64,000 nucleotides of DNA. Source: Rodentibacter haemolyticus. GTDB lineage: Bacteria; Pseudomonadota; Gammaproteobacteria; Enterobacterales; Pasteurellaceae. A program made the translations under genes and the position numbers. The stretch spans positions 806,001-870,000 of the forward strand of contig NZ_CP063056.1 in assembly GCF_015356115.1 (NCBI RefSeq), written 5' to 3'. Below, one piece after another: positions 46,241 to 55,189 of this stretch. The number at the start of each line of letters is the position of its first letter. Position 1 is the first letter of the stretch. The notes below the pieces were generated by a model. It saw only the letters and a list, made by a program, of their open reading frames with translations. It did not search any database and was not told the origin of the DNA.

Positions 46241-46873
46241 TTATTTCCCCCTGTTTTTTAAGTCATTTACTTCATCATCCGTCAAATAACGAATCGGTTT
46301 TCCTTGTAATAGGAAGAACAATTTTGCCGTTTCTTCCAATTCTTCTGCGTTATCCGCCGCATCAAGTAAATCTTTGCCGGTCACAACAACGCCGTGATTG
46401 GCAAGCAAGAAAGCCTTACCGGACAAAGCACGAGCCTCCAACTCCTCTGCAATACTTGGTGAACCCGGTCGGTAATAAGGGATAACCTGTAAAGCACCGA
46501 CCCGCATCACGTAATAAGGGGTAAAGGCTTTAATGGCGTTTTGCGGATCAAGATTTTCCAAACAAGAAAGCGCCGTTAAATAAGTGGAATGAAGATGTAC
46601 GATTGCCCGACATTCCGGATTTTTGCGATACATTGCCAAATGAAACACAAATTCTTTTGAGGGTTTATCTCCCTCCAAAACATTGCCTTCCATATCTAAC
46701 ACAGAAAGACGCTCTGCTTGCAATCTTCCAAGCGAACTGCCCGTGGGGGTAACTAAAACCCGATTTTCATCCAGCCGTACGGAAAGATTTCCTGCGCCAC
46801 CGACAGTGTAACCACGCTCATAAAAAGAACGTCCAAGCTTTACCATTAGTGTTTTTAATTCTGTCTCTGTCAT
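46241..46873 (-). CDS. otnC: 3-oxo-tetronate 4-phosphate decarboxylase
   Basis: OtnC decarboxylates 3-oxo-tetronate 4-phosphate to dihydroxyacetone phosphate, which enters glycolysis. The 210-residue class II aldolase-fold protein has GGAGNLSVR, the metal-binding HLHSTYLTALS and the third His in LANHGVVVTG. Its ATG overlaps the otnK stop (ATGA), a sign of translational coupling. The name depends on the operon context, since the fold alone suggests an aldolase or epimerase. Confidence 0.93.
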   Translation of the reverse strand: MTETELKTLMVKLGRSFYERGYTVGGAGNLSVRLDENRVLVTPTGSSLGRLQAERLSVLDMEGNVLEGDKPSKEFVFHLAMYRKNPECRAIVHLHSTYLTALSCLENLDPQNAIKAFTPYYVMRVGALQVIPYYRPGSPSIAEELEARALSGKAFLLANHGVVVTGKDLLDAADNAEELEETAKLFFLLQGKPIRYLTDDEVNDLKNRGK

Positions 46874-48117
46874 ACCATCATTCCTTGTGCATCAGTGAAG
46901 AAACTTTCTTTGCCGAAGTTGCCCGATTTCAAGGCAAGTGCGGTCGATTCTCCTAATACTTTTAACCAAGGCACTCCCGGTGCGATTTGCTTACCGATTT
47001 GAAAACCGCTAAAACCAAGTTGTTGAACAACAATGCTGGAAGTTTCACCACCTGCAGTAATAAAGTTTTCTACACCGGCATTACTTTTTAACAACTGCGC
47101 CAATTTTGCAAAGGTTTGTTCAATTGCGAGGCTTGCTTTATCTCCCCCAAATTTACTTTGAATTTGTTTAAGCTCATCAGGTGGCACGGTGGCATAAACC
47201 ATAGGTGCAAAAGCTTCATCAAGATGCGGCAAAACTTGATTAAGCAACGTTTCCGCATAATTCGGATCTGCTATCGCACGTTCCACATTCAAATAAATCG
47301 CAGTCGCTTTCTCTTTGTAAAACTCAACCTGTTTATTTGTCATCACCGAACAGGAACCGGAAAGAATCACGCTTCTGCCTTTTTTCGGTACAAAAACATC
47401 CGTTGCTTTTTTGCCGCCACTTAATCTCGCCGCCATATACGCGCCTAAACCGGATCCGCCCGTCACTAATTTCAAATCACGTACGGCTTCGGCAAGTACG
47501 GCAAGTTGGCTGTTATCTACCGCATCGACTACCACATAACGGAAACCGTCTTGCTTCAATTTAGCAAAACAAGCTCTAACGTGTTCCGCCCCTAAAATCA
47601 CATCGGCATAACTTACCAACCCCGTTTTGCCTTTGGCTTGCGCATCCATTAAACGCATAAGATTTGCATCTTTCATCGGCGTAATAGGGTGATCACGCAT
47701 TCCTGATTCATTAAGCAGAACATCGCCTACAAATAAATAACCGTTGAAGATGGTTCTACCATTAACCGGTAATGCCGGTGTGATCACGGTAAAATCATCG
47801 TTGAGGGCATCTAATAAGGCATCCGTTACCGGCCCGATATTGCCTCTTGAGGTGCTGTCAAAGGTTGAACAATATTTAAAATAGAACTGAGAACAACCGC
47901 TCTTTTGTAGCCATTTAAGGGCATTCAATGATTGCTCAACGGCTTGATCTACCGGATTAGAACGAGACTTCAAACTAATCACAATGGCATCGACTTTTTC
48001 TGTTAACGGTACATTCGGAACACCGTTCATTTGCACCGTATGCAAACCGTTTTCGACTAAAAAGCTCGCAATATCGCTTGCACCGGTAAAATCATCTGCA
48101 ATTACACCCAACATCAT
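46870..48117 (-). CDS. otnK: 3-oxo-tetronate 4-kinase
   Basis: OtnK phosphorylates 3-oxo-tetronate at C4. The 415-residue protein is of the DUF1537 two-domain kinase family: N-terminal sugar-binding domain GVIADDFTGASDIASFLVENG, FYFKYCSTFDSTSRGNIGPV, and C-terminal nucleotide-binding region with TAGGETSSIVVQQLG. Its first ATG overlaps the ltnD stop by one base (TAATGATG). A second ATG lies one codon on. The length is that of the characterised OtnK enzymes. Confidence 0.94.
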   Translation of the reverse strand: MMLGVIADDFTGASDIASFLVENGLHTVQMNGVPNVPLTEKVDAIVISLKSRSNPVDQAVEQSLNALKWLQKSGCSQFYFKYCSTFDSTSRGNIGPVTDALLDALNDDFTVITPALPVNGRTIFNGYLFVGDVLLNESGMRDHPITPMKDANLMRLMDAQAKGKTGLVSYADVILGAEHVRACFAKLKQDGFRYVVVDAVDNSQLAVLAEAVRDLKLVTGGSGLGAYMAARLSGGKKATDVFVPKKGRSVILSGSCSVMTNKQVEFYKEKATAIYLNVERAIADPNYAETLLNQVLPHLDEAFAPMVYATVPPDELKQIQSKFGGDKASLAIEQTFAKLAQLLKSNAGVENFITAGGETSSIVVQQLGFSGFQIGKQIAPGVPWLKVLGESTALALKSGNFGKESFFTDAQGMMV

Positions 48118-49022
48118 TACGCTCCTTTTTTCGGTAATTCGACACCGCTGAAGATTTTAATCACTGCACTGTCATCTTCTTTTCCATAACCCGCGTTGCT
48201 CGCTTCAGTGAACATCGAATAGGCGGTACTGGCAAGATGAAGCGGGAAATGCAAAGATTTCGCCGTATCATTCACAAGTCCTAAATCTTTTACGAAAATA
48301 TCCACCATTGAGAGAGGTGAGTAATCTCCTTCCACCACGTGTTTCATACGATTTTCAAACATCCAAGAATTACCGGAGGCGTTTGTCACCACGTCATACA
48401 TTAAATCAAGCGGAATACCGGCTTTTGCGGCGAGCGCCATTGCCTCCGCACCGGCTGCGATATGCACGCCCGCAAGTAATTGATGAATAATTTTTACCGT
48501 TGCACCTAAACCGATTTCCTCACCAATGTTATAAACCTTACCGGCAACGGCATTCAGAACCGGTTGTAATTTTTCAAATGCCTGAATGGAACCGGATGCC
48601 ATTACCGTCATCTCGCCAAGTGTCGCTTTTGCCGCCCCACCGGATACCGGCGCATCTAACATAAGCAACCCTAAAGCTGTTAATTTTTGTGAAATCGATT
48701 TTGCATCTTGTGCCGAAATGGTAGAAGAAACCATTACGGCAGTGCCTTTATTTAACTTTTCCGCCAAACCGTTTTCACCAAACAGTACTGAATTAACCTG
48801 TGCGGCATTAACGACAAGCAATACCACCGCATCTAATTTATCGGCAAAATCGACCGCACTTTGCCCAACGGCATAAGCACCATCCGCTTTTAATTTTTCA
48901 AGAGCTTTGGTATTAAGATCCACGCCATAAGTGGTTAAGCCGGCGTTTACACAAGATTGTGCCGCCCCCATTCCCATTGCACCTAAACCGATTACAGCGA
49001 CAGAATATGCTTTATTCGTCAT
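48117..49022 (-). CDS. ltnD: L-threonate dehydrogenase
   Basis: LtnD oxidises L-threonate to 2-dehydro-L-erythronate with NAD. The 301-residue beta-hydroxyacid dehydrogenase has the NAD motif VIGLGAMGMGAA, LDAPVSGGAAKATLGEMTVMASG and the catalytic Lys in GLGATVKIIHQLLA. I start it at 49022 with GGAGG 5 nt upstream. The longer frame to 49073 adds non-family residues. It is the first gene of the operon and lies opposite a DeoR regulator with a shared CRP-like site. Confidence 0.94.
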   Translation of the reverse strand: MTNKAYSVAVIGLGAMGMGAAQSCVNAGLTTYGVDLNTKALEKLKADGAYAVGQSAVDFADKLDAVVLLVVNAAQVNSVLFGENGLAEKLNKGTAVMVSSTISAQDAKSISQKLTALGLLMLDAPVSGGAAKATLGEMTVMASGSIQAFEKLQPVLNAVAGKVYNIGEEIGLGATVKIIHQLLAGVHIAAGAEAMALAAKAGIPLDLMYDVVTNASGNSWMFENRMKHVVEGDYSPLSMVDIFVKDLGLVNDTAKSLHFPLHLASTAYSMFTEASNAGYGKEDDSAVIKIFSGVELPKKGA

Positions 49023-49090
49023 AACATCCTCCAAATAATAAGTTGACTGTTCTGATAAAACGCATTCTGCCATAGACCAAAATAAAAAAA

Positions 49091-49106
49091 CGTGAGCAAG
49101 ATCACA
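49091..49106. promoter_or_regulatory. CRP-like site between ltnD and the DeoR regulator
   Basis: CGTGA-N6-TCACA differs from the symmetric CRP consensus at one position. It lies 69 bp before ltnD and 97 bp before the regulator gene, well placed for activating the tetronate operon when preferred sugars are absent. Confidence 0.65.
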
Positions 49107-49202
49107 AACTTTAACATTGATGTTATTTTTTGTTATTCACTGTGAAAAATAGATAGAGGAAAGAAAAAAAGCTATAATGAAATAAATTTTTAGGGAGAAA
49201 TT

Positions 49203-49961
49203 ATGATTCCTGCCGAACGACAAAAACTGCTACTTAATTTAATTAACCAGAAAGGGATTGTGAGCATTGCACAATTAGTTGATTCGCTAAATGTTTCTCA
49301 TATGACGGTTCGCCGAGATATTCAAAAATTGGAAGAAAAGGGAAAAGTGATTTCAGTATCCGGTGGCGTTACAATGCAGGAACACCTTTCTTTTGAGCCG
49401 ACCCACCAAGATAAATCCTTACTTTTTCACACGCAAAAAGAGCAAATCGGTGAAGTTGCAGCCCAATTAATTCCAACCAATACAACGATCTATCTTGATG
49501 CGGGAACAACCACATTGGAAATCGCTTACCGTTTAATTGAACGTGATGATTTATTAGTGATAACGAACGATTTTTCCATCGCACATTTTTTAATGACAAA
49601 CGGGCAGTGCGAATTAATTCATATCGGCGGAACGGTAAATAAATTAAATCACTCTTCCGTCGGGGAACTTGCCGGACAATTTTTACGTCAACTTTCTATT
49701 GATATTGCCTTTGTTTCCACTTCATCATGGACACTAAAAGGCTTAACCACGCCTGACGAAACCAAATTACCGGTAAAAAAAGCGCTTTTGGATTCAAGCA
49801 ATCAACGTATTTTAGTCTCCGATTCCTCAAAATACGGCAAAGTTGCGACATTCCATATTTGCCCGTTGACACGCTTCGAGCGCATCATTTGCGATAAAAA
49901 CCTCGTTGAATCCGCGCAAAATGCGATTAAAGAGCTGAATATTAATCTCATCACCGCATAA
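49203..49961 (+). CDS. DeoR-family transcriptional regulator of the tetronate operon
   Basis: The 252-residue product has an N-terminal DeoR helix-turn-helix (IVSIAQLVDSLNVSHMTVRRDIQKLEEKGKV) and a DeoR sensor domain with the DAGTTTLEIA phosphosugar loop and VSDSSKYGK. It is transcribed away from ltnD. In H. influenzae a DeoR-type gene also flanks this operon. It is probably a repressor released by a phosphorylated intermediate such as 3-oxo-tetronate 4-phosphate (inference from family). Confidence 0.92.
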   Translation: MIPAERQKLLLNLINQKGIVSIAQLVDSLNVSHMTVRRDIQKLEEKGKVISVSGGVTMQEHLSFEPTHQDKSLLFHTQKEQIGEVAAQLIPTNTTIYLDAGTTTLEIAYRLIERDDLLVITNDFSIAHFLMTNGQCELIHIGGTVNKLNHSSVGELAGQFLRQLSIDIAFVSTSSWTLKGLTTPDETKLPVKKALLDSSNQRILVSDSSKYGKVATFHICPLTRFERIICDKNLVESAQNAIKELNINLITA

Positions 49962-49972
49962 ATATCCGCAAT

Positions 49973-50005
49973 AAAAAAAACGGCTTATGCCAACAACATA
50001 AGCCG
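49973..50005 (-). terminator. Terminator after dgkA
   Basis: The 9 bp perfect stem CGGCTTATG/CATAAGCCG (7 nt loop) is followed on the minus strand by a run of eight T. It ends the relA-dgkA transcript and may also slow the convergent regulator transcript. Confidence 0.85.
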
Positions 50006-50032
50006 AAAATCTTTCTAAAAATTGACCGCACT

Positions 50033-50389
50033 TTAAAAGAATAAAGAGCCTGCCCACACAATAGCAACAATGCAAAGTGCAACAAAAACCGCAGCAGAGC
50101 CTTGATCTTTCGCCCGTCCGGAAAGCTCGTGGCGTTCAGCACCGATACGATCGACAACAGCCTCAACGGCACTATTTAACAGTTCCACAACCATAACAAG
50201 TAAAACAGAAGAAATCATCAAGATGATTTCGAATTTGGTGTCACCAAGCCAAAAAGCCAATGGAATTAAAATACAGGCTAAGAAACACTCGTGACGAAAT
50301 GCCGCTTCGTTTTTGAATGCGCTCTTTAAGCCTTGGACAGAATATTTCGTTGAATTGATTAAATGGGTTAGTCCCGTGGTTTTATACAT
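50033..50389 (-). CDS. dgkA: Diacylglycerol kinase
   Basis: DgkA is a small inner-membrane kinase that recycles diacylglycerol from membrane-derived oligosaccharide and lipid A decoration back to phosphatidic acid. The 118-residue product has the conserved cytoplasmic catalytic segment ELLNSAVEAVVDRIG and SGRAKDQGSAAVF, and three transmembrane helices. I start it at 50389 (MYKTTGLTHL), preceded by AGGAAGCGGT. A longer reading to 50422 would overlap relA. Confidence 0.95.
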   Translation of the reverse strand: MYKTTGLTHLINSTKYSVQGLKSAFKNEAAFRHECFLACILIPLAFWLGDTKFEIILMISSVLLVMVVELLNSAVEAVVDRIGAERHELSGRAKDQGSAAVFVALCIVAIVWAGSLFF

Positions 50390-50402
50390 ACCGCTTCCTA
50401 TT

Positions 50403-52634
50403 TTATAAACGCTTGGCTTCAATTACGTCATTTAATTTTGCAAGTCTCGCCAAGATTTTACTTAAACTTTCCACATTATGGAGTTCAATTTCCATATCAA
50501 TGGTTGCCAGTTGTTTTTTCATATCGGTGCGACTTGCAACACCCAATACGCTGATTTTTTCATTCGCCAGAACCGTTGTAATATCACGCAATAAACCGTT
50601 GCGATCACTTGCGACCACGCGGATATTAATACGAAAACCGTTGGCATAATTTTCTCCCCAAATGGATTCCACTACGCGTTCCGGATGGGCGGTTTGCAGA
50701 TCTAAAAACTGCTCACAATCACTGCGATGAATGGAAATGCCACGTCCTATTGTGATATACCCCACAATGGCATCGCCCGGAATCGGCTGACAACAACGCG
50801 CCATATGATGCATTAAATTGCCCACCCCTTCAACAATTACATAGCCGTTCTTCGCGGCTATTTTTTGCTGTGCATTGTTCACACTTTTCGTTGCAACATG
50901 GCGTAAGATCTCCTGATCGGCTTCCTCCGCCGTCACTTTAATCAGTTTATTTTGTAGGAAATTAATAAGCTGATTAAGACGAATATCCCCACTCCCAATC
51001 CCCGCATAAAGATCTTCTATATTTTTTAAGTTGTAGCGCGGCAGGGCATGCTGCTCAACCTGTTTTAAGCTAAGATTCAAGCGGGCTAATTCATTCTCCA
51101 ATAATTCCTTACCTGCCGGCACATTTTTGTCGCGATCTTGTTTTTTGAACCATGCCTGAATTTTGGCTCGGGATTTTGCGGTGTGGGTAAAGCCTAAATT
51201 TGGGTTGAGCCAGTCACGGCTTGGGTTTGGATTCTTTTGGGTAATAATCTCAATTTGATCACCCATTTGTAATTGATAAGTGAACGGCACAATACGCCCC
51301 GCCACTTTCGCCCCAATGCAGCGATGACCGATTTCACTATGAATCGCATAGGCAAAATCAAGCGGTGTCGAACCTGTCGGTAAATCCACCACCTCCCCTT
51401 TCGGGGTAAACACATACACGCGATCATCAAACACTTGACTGCGTAATTCCGCCATCACCTCGCCGGAATCCGTAATATCATCCTGCCACGCCAGTAATTT
51501 ACGCAACCACGCAATCTTTTCTTCATAAGCGGAAAGACTTCCCGTGTTACCTTCTTTGTATTTCCAATGAGCGGCAACACCTAATTCCGCATCGTCATGC
51601 ATTTGTTGGGTACGGATCTGCACTTCAATCGGTTTTCCCCCTTTTCCTAACACAACGGTGTGAATAGATTGGTAACCGTTCGGTTTCGGGTTGGCGACAT
51701 AATCATCAAATTCTTTTGGTAAATGTTTGAAGTGGGTGTGAACGATACCAAGTGCAGTATAACAATCTTGTAATTTTTGTACGATAATTCTGACCGCTCT
51801 TACGTCATATAAGCCGCTAAATTCCAAATGTTTTTTCTGCATTTTCCGCCAAATGCTGTAAATATGTTTTGGGCGACCGTAAACTTCTACGTGTTCAATA
51901 TTTTCACGCAGATAGCCGCTCAATTCCGCCACAAAATCCGCGATATAATGTTCGCGATCAAGGCGGCGTTCCTGTAAAAGCTTCGCAATCGAGCGGTATT
52001 GTTCGGGGTGCAAATAACGGAAACAGTAATCTTCCAATTCCCACTTGAGCTGACCAATCCCTAAACGGTTGGCAAGCGGTGCATAAATATTGGAACATTC
52101 TTTGGCCGCAAGAACTTTATCTTCTTCAGAACAACGATTTTCCGCATCACGAAGGAAGGTAATGCGTTCGGCAAGTTTAATGATCACACAACGGAAATCA
52201 TCGACCATTGCGAGCAACATACGGCGTACGTTATCTACTTGTAGTGCATTGGCTGAATGGCTGGCATTAAGCTGGCGAATGTTGTCCATTTCTTCCACCC
52301 CTTTGAGCAATTTGGTGATTTTCGTACCAAATTCTTCTTTTAGGGTTTCCCAATCGACCAAATGATTCGCCACAATCGGGAACAGCATTGCAGTAATCAA
52401 GCTTTCCGCATCCATATTCAGTTCGTGCAGAATTTCCACCATTTCTACACCGGATTGGAGTGTCAGAGTGGCATTTTCCATCACTTCAGGATGGGCATTA
52501 ATATGTTTGCGTGCATAATACCAAGCATCAATCAGCGTTTTTTCCGTCTGCTCCGTCAGCTTTAATCCTGCACACCATTGTTCTATCACAAAATCTTGCG
52601 GATTTAACAAATGAGAACCACGAACAGCAACCAT
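50403..52634 (-). CDS. relA: GTP pyrophosphokinase RelA ((p)ppGpp synthetase I)
   Basis: RelA makes (p)ppGpp when uncharged tRNA sits on the ribosome. The 743-residue protein has a degenerate HD domain (MLFPIVANHLV replaces the HD metal motif of SpoT, so no hydrolase activity is expected), then the synthetase domain (PKPNGYQSIHTVVLGK), TGS (VFTPKGEVVDLPTGSTPLDFAY), the zinc-finger region with CCQPIPGDAI, and ACT. I start at 52634 (MVAVRGSHL), matching enteric RelA. The reading to 52667 is not supported. It is followed 13 bp later by dgkA. Confidence 0.97.
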   Translation of the reverse strand: MVAVRGSHLLNPQDFVIEQWCAGLKLTEQTEKTLIDAWYYARKHINAHPEVMENATLTLQSGVEMVEILHELNMDAESLITAMLFPIVANHLVDWETLKEEFGTKITKLLKGVEEMDNIRQLNASHSANALQVDNVRRMLLAMVDDFRCVIIKLAERITFLRDAENRCSEEDKVLAAKECSNIYAPLANRLGIGQLKWELEDYCFRYLHPEQYRSIAKLLQERRLDREHYIADFVAELSGYLRENIEHVEVYGRPKHIYSIWRKMQKKHLEFSGLYDVRAVRIIVQKLQDCYTALGIVHTHFKHLPKEFDDYVANPKPNGYQSIHTVVLGKGGKPIEVQIRTQQMHDDAELGVAAHWKYKEGNTGSLSAYEEKIAWLRKLLAWQDDITDSGEVMAELRSQVFDDRVYVFTPKGEVVDLPTGSTPLDFAYAIHSEIGHRCIGAKVAGRIVPFTYQLQMGDQIEIITQKNPNPSRDWLNPNLGFTHTAKSRAKIQAWFKKQDRDKNVPAGKELLENELARLNLSLKQVEQHALPRYNLKNIEDLYAGIGSGDIRLNQLINFLQNKLIKVTAEEADQEILRHVATKSVNNAQQKIAAKNGYVIVEGVGNLMHHMARCCQPIPGDAIVGYITIGRGISIHRSDCEQFLDLQTAHPERVVESIWGENYANGFRINIRVVASDRNGLLRDITTVLANEKISVLGVASRTDMKKQLATIDMEIELHNVESLSKILARLAKLNDVIEAKRL

Positions 52635-52712
52635 AATACCCCCTGTTGATGAAGATAGGAGCAACATCCTGTCACTCCATTTTAGTCGCGCTATTGTAAC
52701 AGAATAACCGAG

Positions 52713-54029
52713 TTATTTTGTAGAAAATAGCGTCATCGACTCCAAATGTCCCGTATGAGGAAACATATCGATCACCGTACTTTTTTCAATGTGGTATCCG
52801 AAACGGCGTAAAATTTCCGCATCCCGTACTAATGTTGCCGGATTACAAGAAACATACAAAATTTTTTCCGCCTTCAGTTCACACAACGCATTCAGAGCAA
52901 AAGCCGCACCACTACGCGGTGGATCGAGCAAAATTTTGTTGAAAGATTGCTTTGCCCAAATTTGATCGACAAAGGGTTGGTCAAGATCTGTTTGGAAAAA
53001 TTCAATATTATTGAGCCGATTTCGTTCGGCATTTTGCTCGGCTTTTCGCACCATATCAAAAACACCTTCAATTCCGACCGCACTTTTTACCCGCTTAGCG
53101 AGCGGTAATGTGAAATTCCCCATACCGCAGAACAAATCCAGCACGCGATCCGTAGGTTGTAAATTCAACCAAGCTAATGCGGTTTCCACCATTTTTTCGT
53201 TAAGAGTGCGGTTAACTTGAATAAAATCGCGAATATCAAAATACAATTTTGTGCCATCGACAAATTGATAATAAGGCACGTCACCATAAACCCGTTCAAT
53301 CCCTATATCACTTTGAAAAAAGAGCATTAAATGCTCCCGCTTGGCAAAATCAAGCAACAAAGTGCGGTCGGTTTCAGCAAGATTTCCTTTGTAACGCAAT
53401 AACATTGCCACACCATTATCCGCAGCAACCAATTCAATATGCCCAAGCTGTTTTGGAATGGAATAGTCGTGCAAAAGTGCGGTCAATTTTGGCAACAAAT
53501 TATTAATACGCGGCTCAATCACTTCGCAAGATTGTATAGAAATAAGATCTTGAGTATTTTTCTTACGAAAGCCCAGTTCAATACCTTTGGTTTTCGGGTT
53601 AAATCCTAAACTCAAACGCACACGGCGGCGATAGCCCCAAGATTCCCCGAAAATCATCGGACTAAATGCGATCGGTTCCGTTTGAAGTTTGCTTAAACGT
53701 TTAAACAAAGCGGTTTGTTTTGCTTCCCGTTGCATTTGTATCGGAATGTGTTGTCCTTGGCAACCACCGCAGCGGCCGTAATAGACACAGCGCGGCTCAA
53801 CGCGTTGCTCACTTTTGCTGAACCATTTTTTAGCAACCGCTCGCCCGTATTGGCGTTTATCTTCTATGACGGTACATTCCGCCTTTTCTTGTGGTAACGC
53901 ATTTTCGATAAACCAAGTTTTGCCGTTGATTTTCGCCACGCCTAAGCCTTGATAATCCAATTCACGGATTTCGGCAACGATATTTTGCGTATTTTTTGTT
54001 TTTTTCTGTTGGGTATAAAGAAGTGCCAT
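52713..54029 (-). CDS. rlmD: 23S rRNA (uracil-1939-C5)-methyltransferase RlmD
   Basis: RlmD methylates U1939 of 23S rRNA. The 438-residue protein has an N-terminal TRAM domain, the iron-sulfur cysteines CVYYGRCGGCQG plus a later Cys (IQSCEVIEP), the SAM site DLFCGMGNFTLPLA, and the catalytic Cys in YVSCNPATLVRDA. The start overlaps the recO stop by one base. It was formerly named rumA. Confidence 0.97.
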   Translation of the reverse strand: MALLYTQQKKTKNTQNIVAEIRELDYQGLGVAKINGKTWFIENALPQEKAECTVIEDKRQYGRAVAKKWFSKSEQRVEPRCVYYGRCGGCQGQHIPIQMQREAKQTALFKRLSKLQTEPIAFSPMIFGESWGYRRRVRLSLGFNPKTKGIELGFRKKNTQDLISIQSCEVIEPRINNLLPKLTALLHDYSIPKQLGHIELVAADNGVAMLLRYKGNLAETDRTLLLDFAKREHLMLFFQSDIGIERVYGDVPYYQFVDGTKLYFDIRDFIQVNRTLNEKMVETALAWLNLQPTDRVLDLFCGMGNFTLPLAKRVKSAVGIEGVFDMVRKAEQNAERNRLNNIEFFQTDLDQPFVDQIWAKQSFNKILLDPPRSGAAFALNALCELKAEKILYVSCNPATLVRDAEILRRFGYHIEKSTVIDMFPHTGHLESMTLFSTK

Positions 54030-54739
54030 TATTTAAAAAATAAAATATTTTGAGTAAATAATTCTCGACTTTTCAGCGGTTTATCGCCGAGATAAGGTTT
54101 TAATGCGATACGTGTGAAACGCTTTGCCGCTTGACGAACATTCTCATCGGAAAAATCAAGGGCTTCAAAAGCAATGAGTTCACGTCCATAAAAAGTGAGG
54201 TTATCTTTCACTAATGAAGCGATAAACCCTTTTTCTTCCCGATAACGATAAGTCATTGTCGCCTCCACCGGCGCCCCCGAACCTGCGCAATGTAAGAAAT
54301 CCACACCATACCCTAATATTTGAAGTAAATTAAATTCAAATAAACGCAAGCTGGGTTCAACGTTGGATTCGGTCGCCAAGCCGGTTAAGCATTTGAGATA
54401 GTGTTGAAAAAGTTGAGGATTTGCCGTTTCAGTCTCAATCACTCGGGTGAGCAGTTCATTCACATAAAAACCGCTGTAAAGTGCCGTTTGTTGTAAGGGT
54501 AAGGCGATAGCGGCAGGTTCGGCTTTGGTGAGAATTTTTAAGCTACTTTTGCCGCTCCAACGTAGTAATAAGGGGGTGAAGGGCTGTAACACCGACTTCC
54601 ATGCGGAACGTTTTGCTCTCGCCCCTTTTGCGAGAACCGTCAAACGACCGCTTTCTTCGGTAAATAAATCCACCAATAAACTGGTTTCGCTATACGGGCG
54701 GCGATGAAGTACAAAGCCGCGTTGAAGTTCGGTTTGCAC
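54029..54739 (-). CDS. recO: DNA repair protein RecO
   Basis: RecO anneals SSB-coated single strands and loads RecA in the RecFOR pathway. The 236-residue product has the N-terminal OB fold (QRGFVLHRRPYSETSLLVDLFTEESGRLTVLAKGARAKRS) and a helical C-terminal domain. It lies 3 bp after oapB and overlaps rlmD. Length and motif order are typical. Confidence 0.96.
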   Translation of the reverse strand: MQTELQRGFVLHRRPYSETSLLVDLFTEESGRLTVLAKGARAKRSAWKSVLQPFTPLLLRWSGKSSLKILTKAEPAAIALPLQQTALYSGFYVNELLTRVIETETANPQLFQHYLKCLTGLATESNVEPSLRLFEFNLLQILGYGVDFLHCAGSGAPVEATMTYRYREEKGFIASLVKDNLTFYGRELIAFEALDFSDENVRQAAKRFTRIALKPYLGDKPLKSRELFTQNILFFK

Positions 54740-54742
54740 GCC

Positions 54743-55141
54743 TTATTTTCTCAATACTGCGTTTTTCAGCACGCATTGTTCGGCTAAAATCACGCCCACA
54801 CTGGTTTTCAACGAGCTAAAATCATCGCGTTCCAGCCATGTCCAGCGAATATTGCTATAATTATTGCCCCGTTCGGAAATCACCATGGTTAATCTTTCCG
54901 TCACTTCATTAAAGGTAACCGAAACTCGTTTAAGGGTTTTCTTGTTTTTCTTTTGCGTGCTATGTACCACACGAACTTCTTTGTTATCTTTACAAAGATA
55001 CAGCCTCGCCGAACCTTTTTGCGAAGCTTTATCCACTTTCTCCACCATCATTTTTTGCGGTTGAGGCTCGTTTAATAGCGGATTTTGCGCACAACCGCCA
55101 ATAAAAAGTGCGGTTGAAATTAGCAATGTTTTTTTTAGCAT
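54743..55141 (-). CDS. oapB: Opacity-associated lipoprotein OapB
   Basis: In H. influenzae OapB is needed for the transparent colony phenotype produced through OapA. The precursor of about 132 residues starts MLKKTLLISTALFIGGCAQ, with a lipobox whose Cys lies near residue 18, so it is a lipid-anchored envelope protein. The start is the ATG at 55141 with AGG upstream. A GTG two codons earlier is less likely. An uptake sequence is embedded in the signal peptide and encodes STALF. Confidence 0.9.
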   Translation of the reverse strand: MLKKTLLISTALFIGGCAQNPLLNEPQPQKMMVEKVDKASQKGSARLYLCKDNKEVRVVHSTQKKNKKTLKRVSVTFNEVTERLTMVISERGNNYSNIRWTWLERDDFSSLKTSVGVILAEQCVLKNAVLRK

Positions 55142-55189
55142 AAACACCTGCCGAAATTAAACAAAAAGGGCGAACAATCGCCCTTAAAA

